Below are positions 1 through 5,670 of a stretch of 6,838 bases of DNA, piece after piece. Source of the stretch: an uncultured Lachnobacterium sp. Lineage in GTDB: Bacteria > Bacillota > Clostridia > Lachnospirales > Lachnospiraceae. Position 1 is the stretch's first letter. The number at the start of each line of letters is the position of its first letter. Location: positions 1-6,838 of the forward strand of contig URLU01000120.1 of the NCBI GenBank assembly GCA_900548765.1, in the 5' to 3' direction. The notes under the pieces are model-generated. The model saw nothing but the letters and a program-made list of their open reading frames with translations, was not told where the DNA came from and searched no databases. A program made the translations under genes and the position numbers.

Positions 1-1
1 T

Positions 2-169
2 ATGTGCAAAAACAGGCTTATTACCAGGGAGGCTGTGGAGAAAACCATAAAGCCAGCTTCTGACAAAAATATGACAGAGGTCTGTGCCATGCTCATGGAT
101 TATCAGAATGAGAACTACGGCCTGCTTATTCAAAATACATCAAATGAATTGTCGCTGGAGGATTGGTAA
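2..169 (+). CDS. 3' end of an unrecognised upstream gene (partial)
   Basis: An open frame enters from the left edge and ends at TAA 167-169, giving 55 visible residues that finish in Leu-Glu-Asp-Trp. I do not recognise the family. The visible part is polar and looks helical, with a segment around residues 12-37 (Thr-Arg-Glu-Ala-Val to Met-Asp-Tyr-Gln-Asn) that could be one helix-turn-helix repeat of an ankyrin- or TPR-like protein; this is only an impression. There is no membrane segment. An ATG at 2-4 could be an internal methionine or the start of a small protein, but no upstream sequence is available to judge. Its stop codon shares its last A with the ATG of the VWA gene, and the ribosome binding site of that gene lies inside this frame. 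The two are therefore probably translationally coupled and belong to one operon. Confidence 0.6.
   Translation: MCKNRLITREAVEKTIKPASDKNMTEVCAMLMDYQNENYGLLIQNTSNELSLEDW
157..161 (+). promoter_or_regulatory. Ribosome binding site of the VWA/DUF2201 gene
   Basis: GGAGG sits 7 bases upstream of ATG 169-171 and inside the 3' end of the preceding gene. It fixes the start at 169 rather than at the in-frame TTG at 163, which would leave almost no spacer. Confidence 0.85.
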
Positions 170-1503
170 TGAAAACAAGAGAAGAACTGGAAGCCATGGG
201 ATGTAAGATACTCCAGTCGACAAGAACAGAGCTTTATCTGTCCATGCATTTTATGGGAAGTGCCTTAAACAGTCTGGATTACAAGATGGACCTGCTTACC
301 AGAACTGTTGGGACAGATGCTGCATATATAAGGTTTAATCCTACATATTTATTACAAATCTTTGTTGAACGTCCGGATATATTAAACAGGACATATATGC
401 ACATGCTCATGCACTGCCTTTTCAGGCATATGTATGCGGCAAAGGAGCATGAGGACTCTGAGCTTTGGGACTTATGCTGCGACATAGCAGTGGAGTCTGT
501 GGTGGATTCCATGGATTATCCCGCTATTCTAAGGGTAACTTCTGATTTGAGGGAGCAGTGGTATGCAAAGCTTAGGGAAGAAGCAGGGGTTCTTACTGCG
601 GAGAAAATATATCATTATTTTATATTAAAAAAGAGAGACCCTTACGAGGAAGAGACCCTGCGGCAGGAATTTGCCCTGTGTGACCACAGCTTCTGGGAGC
701 GGATGACACCGCCGGAGGATGAGAACCCTAAGAAAAATGAAGAAAACAATGTTATGCCACCGCCTATGCTGCTCATTCAGGATAAGGAAAAGGAATGGGA
801 CGAGAACGCAAAGCGTGTTCAGAGCGAGCTGGAAATGAATGGTGATGAGGCTGCGAGTGAAAAAGGCAGTCTGGAATGGTATTTAAAGATACAAAATAAG
901 ACAAAAAGATGTTATACTGATTTTTTAAGGAAATTTGCAGTCCTGAGGGAAGAAATCACTGTAGACCTGGATTCCTTTGACTATGGATTCTATATGTATG
1001 GTCTGGATACCTATGGCAACATGCCCCTGATTGAGGAAAATGAGTATGCAGAGCTTAAGAAGGTGGAGGAGCTGGTCATAGCCATAGACACCTCTGCTTC
1101 CTGCAGGAAAACTCAGGTGCAGCAGTTTATCAATGAGACCGCATCCATACTTAAGCAGCAGGAGAATTTCTTTAAAAAGGTGAATATCTACATAATAGAA
1201 TGTGACGATCAGATACAGCAGGTCATACATATAAGCGAGCTGGATGACATGGAAAAATATGCAGACCAATTCAGCGTAAAGGGTGGATATGGCACAGACT
1301 TTAGACCGGTATTTGAGCAGGTGGATGAGATGATTAGCGCAGGGAAGCTCAGAAATCTGAAGGGACTTATGTATTTTACAGATGGCAAGGGCACATTTCC
1401 AAGCAAGGCAGCAGGCTATGACACAGCCTTTGTAATTGACGGAGACAGCGAAACAGAAGAGATAAAAGTCCCTGATTGGGCAGTAAAGCTATACTTATCA
1501 TAA
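169..1503 (+). CDS. VWA-like domain protein with putative metallopeptidase N-domain (DUF2201 family)
   Basis: A 444-aa soluble protein with no signal peptide or membrane helix. Residues about 1-250 form the DUF2201-type putative metallopeptidase domain. Its His motif is at 78-82 (His-Met-Leu-Met-His) with a further His at 87 and the conserved Asp-Ile-Ala-Val segment near 105. The usual HEXXH glutamate is replaced by Met. A charged linker (about 180-235) leads to a C-terminal von Willebrand A-like domain. There the MIDAS metal site is visible as Asp-Thr-Ser-Ala-Ser (307-311), Thr376 in a Gly-Gly-Tyr-Gly-Thr-Asp-Phe context, and Asp405 in Phe-Thr-Asp-Gly. Proteins of this kind are normally encoded beside a MoxR-type AAA+ ATPase, as here (14 bases downstream), and are thought to act with it as a chaperone or remodelling pair. 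The substrate is unknown. The family call is firm; the function is inferred. Confidence 0.9.
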   Translation: MKTREELEAMGCKILQSTRTELYLSMHFMGSALNSLDYKMDLLTRTVGTDAAYIRFNPTYLLQIFVERPDILNRTYMHMLMHCLFRHMYAAKEHEDSELWDLCCDIAVESVVDSMDYPAILRVTSDLREQWYAKLREEAGVLTAEKIYHYFILKKRDPYEEETLRQEFALCDHSFWERMTPPEDENPKKNEENNVMPPPMLLIQDKEKEWDENAKRVQSELEMNGDEAASEKGSLEWYLKIQNKTKRCYTDFLRKFAVLREEITVDLDSFDYGFYMYGLDTYGNMPLIEENEYAELKKVEELVIAIDTSASCRKTQVQQFINETASILKQQENFFKKVNIYIIECDDQIQQVIHISELDDMEKYADQFSVKGGYGTDFRPVFEQVDEMISAGKLRNLKGLMYFTDGKGTFPSKAAGYDTAFVIDGDSETEEIKVPDWAVKLYLS

Positions 1504-1507
1504 TTAT

Positions 1508-1512
1508 AGGAG
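1508..1512 (+). promoter_or_regulatory. Ribosome binding site of the MoxR-like ATPase gene
   Basis: AGGAG lies 5 bases upstream of ATG 1518-1520, in the 14-base gap after the VWA gene. It supports the start at 1518 over an in-frame ATG at 1476, which lies inside the VWA gene and has no comparable site. Confidence 0.85.
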
Positions 1513-1517
1513 CACAT

Positions 1518-3032
1518 ATGAATATTAAAGAAGCAAAGCAGGAAGTGAAAAACACCATAACTGCGTATTTGAAAAAGGATGACATGGGGAGCTATGAGAT
1601 AGCAATTGAGAGGCAGAGACCAATTCTGCTCATGGGACCTCCGGGAATTGGAAAGACAGCCATAATGGAGCAGGTGGCAAAGGAGCTGGGCATTAATCTG
1701 GTGTCCTACACCATCACCCACCACACCAGACAGAGTGCCATAGGTCTGCCATTTATATCGCAAAAGGAATATGACGGCAGGGAGTATTCGGTAACAGAAT
1801 ACACAATGAGCGAGATAATCGCCTCAGTCTATGAGCAGATAGAAAAATCAGGCATTCATGAGGGAATATTATTCCTTGATGAAATCAACTGCGTGTCAGA
1901 GACGCTGGCACCTACAATGCTGCAATTTTTGCAGTACAAAAAATTTGGAAACCATAAGGTGCCGGATGGTTTTGTGATTGTTACAGCAGGAAATCCGCCA
2001 GAATATAATAAGTCCGTCAGGGATTTTGATATTGTAACCCTTGACCGTGTAAAGAGGATTTTTATAGAAGAGGATTACAATGCATGGCGTGAATATGCTT
2101 ACAAGGCAGATATTCACGGCTCTATCATGAGTTATCTTGAAATTAAGAAAAAAAACTTCTATAATATAGTGTCCGATGTGGAAGGAAAGCGGTTTGTGAC
2201 AGCAAGAGGCTGGGAAGACCTTTCGCAGGTGATGAAGGTATATGAGGAGCTCAGAATACCTGTTACAAAGGACTTTGTCATACAGTATTTACAGGATGAA
2301 GAAATAGCAGATGATTTTGCCAATTATTATGAGCTGTATAATAAGTACAGAAACATTTACAGAATCCCGGAGATACTGGATGGAACTGTGGAGGTAGAGG
2401 CAGACAGCATAAAGGACGCTCCTTTTGATGAAAAGCTGAGCTTTATAGGACTTCTTACAGATGCCCTGACACAGGAATTTAAGTCCTATGTATATGAGCT
2501 GGAATCTCAGAAGCAGTTACTTGAACAGCTCAAATATCTGAGAGAAGACCTAAAACAGGAAAAGGGCGCGGCAGTGGCTATACTTGGCAGACTCACTGAG
2601 GCAAAGCGCAGGATTTTTGAAAGACAGAAAGAGTTGAATGCGCTTGACAAGGATGAGATAAAGGCAGCCAGCATGACTATTAAAAGAATGACAGAGCTTG
2701 TGGATTTCTTAAAGACAGATACTACAGGCAATGCCAGAGAGGATTTTTCGCTGGTTAAGGACAGATTTGATACCATTGAATTTGTCCGCAAAGAGGGGAT
2801 ATCAGCGGTACAGAATCATCTCAACAACGCCTTTGCATTTTTGGTAAAGGTGTATGGGGAAGGCCAGGAGCTTGTAATATTTCTGACTGAGCTGTCAGCA
2901 GGATATTACAGTCTCAGATTTATTTCCGAGTGTGGAAATGAGGCTTTTTATAAGTATAATAAATTATTGCTGCTCAAAGAAAATAGGAGCAGACTGACAG
3001 AGGAAGCTATGGAACTCATAGGAATTTCATAA
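1518..3032 (+). CDS. MoxR-like AAA+ ATPase
   Basis: A 504-aa cytoplasmic ATPase. Residues about 10-260 hold the AAA+ core: Walker A Gly-Pro-Pro-Gly-Ile-Gly-Lys-Thr at 40-47, Walker B ending in Asp121-Glu122 after a hydrophobic strand, sensor-1 Asn159 in Ala-Gly-Asn-Pro-Pro, candidate arginine fingers at Arg177/Arg180, and a sensor-2-like Arg230 in Val-Thr-Ala-Arg-Gly-Trp. This is the MoxR (AAA_5-type) arrangement. The remaining ~240 residues are unusually long for a MoxR core and mostly helical, with a likely coiled coil at about 325-400 rich in Glu, Lys and Leu; I do not recognise this extension. It follows the VWA gene by 14 bases and precedes the first Pip-like gene by 16 bases. MoxR ATPases commonly work with a VWA partner to assemble or activate other complexes. 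The Pip-like membrane proteins downstream are candidate clients, but that is inference. Confidence 0.92.
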   Translation: MNIKEAKQEVKNTITAYLKKDDMGSYEIAIERQRPILLMGPPGIGKTAIMEQVAKELGINLVSYTITHHTRQSAIGLPFISQKEYDGREYSVTEYTMSEIIASVYEQIEKSGIHEGILFLDEINCVSETLAPTMLQFLQYKKFGNHKVPDGFVIVTAGNPPEYNKSVRDFDIVTLDRVKRIFIEEDYNAWREYAYKADIHGSIMSYLEIKKKNFYNIVSDVEGKRFVTARGWEDLSQVMKVYEELRIPVTKDFVIQYLQDEEIADDFANYYELYNKYRNIYRIPEILDGTVEVEADSIKDAPFDEKLSFIGLLTDALTQEFKSYVYELESQKQLLEQLKYLREDLKQEKGAAVAILGRLTEAKRRIFERQKELNALDKDEIKAASMTIKRMTELVDFLKTDTTGNAREDFSLVKDRFDTIEFVRKEGISAVQNHLNNAFAFLVKVYGEGQELVIFLTELSAGYYSLRFISECGNEAFYKYNKLLLLKENRSRLTEEAMELIGIS

Positions 3033-3037
3033 CATTT

Positions 3038-3042
3038 GGAGG
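3038..3042 (+). promoter_or_regulatory. Ribosome binding site of the first YhgE/Pip gene
   Basis: A strong GGAGG (extended GGAGGTG) lies 6 bases before ATG 3049. It occupies most of the 16-base gap after the ATPase stop codon, which leaves no room for a promoter or terminator between the genes. Confidence 0.85.
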
Positions 3043-3048
3043 TGTAAT

Positions 3049-5163
3049 ATGAAAAACATAGGAATAATTTTTAGGAGAGACATAAAAGGTCTGCTTAAAA
3101 ATTTCCTGGCACTTGTTATTGCAGTCGGTATATGTGCTTTGCCAGCCTTGTATGCATGGTTCAATATCTATGCCAACTGGGATCCGTATTCAAACACCGG
3201 CAATGTAAGGATTGCCGTGGTAAATAATGATGAGGGCTGGGTCAATGATGACAATGAGAATCTCAACATGGGGGATTCGGTTGTTGATGCATTAAAGAAA
3301 AAGGATTCAATAGGCTGGGTATTTCTGGATTCAGAGGATGATGCCACTGAGGGAGTAAAATCCGGTGAATACTATGCGGCAATCGTTATTGATTCTGACT
3401 TTACATATGGGATGTATCATGGAGTTAAGGAAAATGTAGAGAGCCCTAAAATCACATATTATGTTAATGATAAAAAAAATGCAGTCGCAGTAAAGATTAC
3501 AGACACTGCGGTTTCATCAGTACAGAGAAGTGTGAACCAGCAGTTTGTAAAAGCAGTTGTAGAGGGTATTTTTGAAAACACAAATATTATTTCGGCAGAC
3601 TTACAGGACGATGATATTGTTGGTTCTTTTATAGAAAAACTGGAAGCAGTTGATGAAAGTCTTGTGAATTACAATCAGATGATTACAGATTTGATGGATG
3701 GAAATAAAGACTTATCTGGTGCTGCCGGCAGTCTGTCAGAAGCCATGACTTCAGGACAGAGTGCAATTCTAAGCGGAATGAAGGAATTAGAAAGTGGCAA
3801 GAACAAGCTTTCATCTACACAGGCATCATTTAACAGCTTTAGTACTGACATAAATGCGCAGCTTACTAATATAGAGACTACGCTTACAACACTTTCGCAG
3901 CAGATATCTGATGCCCAGCTTCAGAGCGATGTAAATATATTAAAGGAGAATCTCAAGCAGATTGGGGAAAAGGCAGGAGAACTTGCTAATGAATTAGAAA
4001 ATTTATATCAGCCAATTCAGGGAGCAGGAGATTCAAATCTACAGAACACTATTGATACAATGAAAAATATAGCTGCAGGCATAGAGGCAGCAGCAGGTAC
4101 AGTTGACCTGTCTGGGGCAGCAGAGGCAGCTGTTTCGTCTGCCCAGACTGCACTTAATACATATGCCCAGAATGTATCAGATATTAAAAATTTGTATAAT
4201 AATCAGGTTGTACCACAAGTGACAGGGCTTATTGACAGAATGAAAGAGGTTTTGACATCTGTAGAGACTATGCTGGGCAATGTTTCTGACACAACAGGTA
4301 CAATGGGGGATGTGTTCGTGGGTGTGAGTGACACTCTTGATGTTTTGAATATGAGTCTGGCTGACCTTCAGGAAGTACTGACTTCTGCAAGGGTTAAAGT
4401 TGAAGATGCAATTAATTCAATAAAAGAGGCTGATGCGAATGAACAGCTTGATGTAATTATGAACCTATTGTCAGGCAATCCGGAATCACTTGGCGAGTTT
4501 TTTGCAGAGCCTGTTAAGGTATCAGAAAACTACGTATATGAAATAGCAAATTATGGCTCAGGTGTTGCACCATTTTACACAACTCTTGCTATATGGGTAG
4601 GAATGACAATACTTGTATCCATAGTAAAGGTTCATGCTGACAGAAGCGGACTTGTAAATGTGAAACCTTCTGAACTATATTTTGGAAGATATTTTACATT
4701 TCTGCTGCTCTCGCAGATACAGACTGCAATAATTGTGTGGGGAGATTTGGTGCTTCTTAAAATCCAGTGCCTGCATCCATGGAAATTCTATGGAGCAGCA
4801 GCTTTTGCCAGCCTTGTGTTCTCTCTGCTGATTTATTCTCTGACAATAGCTTTTGGAGACATAGGTAAGGCTCTTGCGGTAGTTGTAATGGTTATCCAGA
4901 TTGCAGGAAGTGGAGGAACGTATCCAATCGAGGCACTGCCATCGTACTTCAGGGGTATGTACATATTCTTCCCATTCCCATACGTAATAAATGCCATGAG
5001 AGAATGCATAGGTGGAATGTATGAAAACACCTATCTGGTATGTATGCTGGAGCTTGCAATATTTGGAGTGGCAGCCCTTGTGATTGGACTTGTAATCAGA
5101 ATCCCATTCATGAAGCTCAATGAGTTTATTGAGGAAAGAATGGAAGACACAGAGATGTTATAG
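3049..5163 (+). CDS. YhgE/Pip-family membrane protein, first copy
   Basis: A complete 704-aa envelope protein. A short basic cytoplasmic start leads to membrane helix 1 (about 17-39), ending in the family hallmark Leu-Pro-Ala-Leu-Tyr-Ala-Trp-Phe-Asn-Ile and then Trp-Asp-Pro-Tyr. Residues about 40-505 form the outside domain. It has a conserved N-terminal part (Ile-Gly-Trp at 88-90, Tyr-Tyr-Ala-Ala at 108-111, Lys-Lys-Asn-Ala at 142-145), followed by a long helical, Ala/Ser/Thr/Gln-rich coiled-coil region (about 190-470). The C-terminal ~200 residues form an ABC-2-like membrane block with about five or six helices (near 508-527, 548-569, 582-603, 605-624, 636-650, 662-683) and the conserved Gly-Gly-Thr-Tyr-Pro-Ile-Glu motif at 622-628. 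The family includes Lactococcus phage infection protein Pip and is related to EsaA/YueB of type VII secretion. No ATP-binding domain is present. The transported substrate, if any, is unknown. Confidence 0.93.
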   Translation: MKNIGIIFRRDIKGLLKNFLALVIAVGICALPALYAWFNIYANWDPYSNTGNVRIAVVNNDEGWVNDDNENLNMGDSVVDALKKKDSIGWVFLDSEDDATEGVKSGEYYAAIVIDSDFTYGMYHGVKENVESPKITYYVNDKKNAVAVKITDTAVSSVQRSVNQQFVKAVVEGIFENTNIISADLQDDDIVGSFIEKLEAVDESLVNYNQMITDLMDGNKDLSGAAGSLSEAMTSGQSAILSGMKELESGKNKLSSTQASFNSFSTDINAQLTNIETTLTTLSQQISDAQLQSDVNILKENLKQIGEKAGELANELENLYQPIQGAGDSNLQNTIDTMKNIAAGIEAAAGTVDLSGAAEAAVSSAQTALNTYAQNVSDIKNLYNNQVVPQVTGLIDRMKEVLTSVETMLGNVSDTTGTMGDVFVGVSDTLDVLNMSLADLQEVLTSARVKVEDAINSIKEADANEQLDVIMNLLSGNPESLGEFFAEPVKVSENYVYEIANYGSGVAPFYTTLAIWVGMTILVSIVKVHADRSGLVNVKPSELYFGRYFTFLLLSQIQTAIIVWGDLVLLKIQCLHPWKFYGAAAFASLVFSLLIYSLTIAFGDIGKALAVVVMVIQIAGSGGTYPIEALPSYFRGMYIFFPFPYVINAMRECIGGMYENTYLVCMLELAIFGVAALVIGLVIRIPFMKLNEFIEERMEDTEML

Positions 5164-5167
5164 GAGG
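5162..5167 (+). promoter_or_regulatory. Ribosome binding site of the small membrane protein gene
   Basis: AGGAGG starts within the TAG stop codon (5161-5163) of the first Pip-like gene and lies 5 bases before ATG 5173. Its overlap with the stop codon suggests that ribosomes finishing the upstream gene reinitiate here. Confidence 0.85.
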
Positions 5168-5172
5168 CAGGC

Positions 5173-5670
5173 ATGAGTGACGATAAGAAATTTCATGAGA
5201 TGTATGACAAGCTCATGAACTATGAGAATGCAATACATGAGAAAAATCAAAAAAGAATAAAAATCGGCATAAAATGCATCTGGATAATTCCACTGGTATT
5301 TCTGACAATGCTTTTTATGACAGGAAGTAATAAAATTGTTTTTCTTACCCTGTGGATAGCAAGCCTATTCGGAATAGCTGCATACCTTATCTGGATAGAG
5401 TTTACAGATTATGAACTGCAAAAGAAAATGAGGGAAATTGGCGGAAAAAATGAGATAGAGTTTGACGGACTGCTTCCAACTGAAAATGTGGAAATGGTAG
5501 AAGAACAGCTTGCCGCTGCACAGGAAAAGGTGGACGAGCATATAGCTGCGGCTGCCGAATCTGTGATTGAAAAAAAGACAGCTGTTAAGGAATTGGTAAG
5601 CGAGAAAAAATCACAGGCAAAGAAGGCTGCCAGTGAAATATTAGACAAGAGGAGGAACTCAGATGATTAA
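5173..5670 (+). CDS. Small two-helix membrane protein with 11-residue-repeat cytoplasmic tail
   Basis: A 165-aa protein of no family I recognise. Residues 1-31 are charged and strongly basic just before the first helix (Lys-Asn-Gln-Lys-Arg-Ile-Lys), which places the N-terminus in the cytoplasm. Two membrane helices follow (about 33-50 and 55-76), joined by a very short loop, so the C-terminal half is also cytoplasmic. The tail (about 80-165) is helical. Its residues 111-154 fall into four consecutive 11-residue units, each starting with Glu (111, 122, 133, 144) and having Ala or Val at the sixth and tenth positions. This pattern is typical of amphipathic surface helices or hendecad coiled coils. 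The gene sits between two Pip-like genes, 9 bases after the first and overlapping the second by 8 bases. An accessory or scaffolding role with them is plausible but unproven. Confidence 0.82.
   Translation: MSDDKKFHEMYDKLMNYENAIHEKNQKRIKIGIKCIWIIPLVFLTMLFMTGSNKIVFLTLWIASLFGIAAYLIWIEFTDYELQKKMREIGGKNEIEFDGLLPTENVEMVEEQLAAAQEKVDEHIAAAAESVIEKKTAVKELVSEKKSQAKKAASEILDKRRNSDD
5650..5655 (+). promoter_or_regulatory. Ribosome binding site of the second YhgE/Pip gene
   Basis: AGGAGG (within GAGGAGG) lies 7 bases before ATG 5663 and inside the end of the small membrane protein gene. It confirms the overlapping start at 5663. Confidence 0.85.

Noticed and set aside
163..168. TTG start at 163 for the VWA protein, adding two residues
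   Set aside because: The GGAGG at 157-161 would be one base from this codon. ATG 169 has a 7-base spacer and overlaps the upstream stop in the common TAATG form.
1476..1517. ATG at 1476 as the start of the ATPase gene
   Set aside because: It overlaps the VWA gene by 28 bases and adds 14 hydrophobic residues unlike a MoxR N-terminus, whereas ATG 1518 has a good AGGAG site.
279..1763. Minus-strand open frames opposite the VWA and ATPase genes
   Set aside because: They lie opposite well-supported genes with recognisable motifs, have low-complexity hydrophobic or Cys/Ser-rich translations, and no convincing ribosome binding sites.
3033..3048. Possible operon break between the ATPase and the first Pip-like gene
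   Set aside because: The gap is only 16 bases, is mostly ribosome binding site, and shows no hairpin with a T-run or promoter-like boxes.
5173..5670. Small membrane protein as a phage holin, suggested by its two helices and charged tail
   Set aside because: The long repeat-bearing cytoplasmic tail, the lack of any phage or lysis genes nearby, and the tight coupling to Pip-like genes do not support it.
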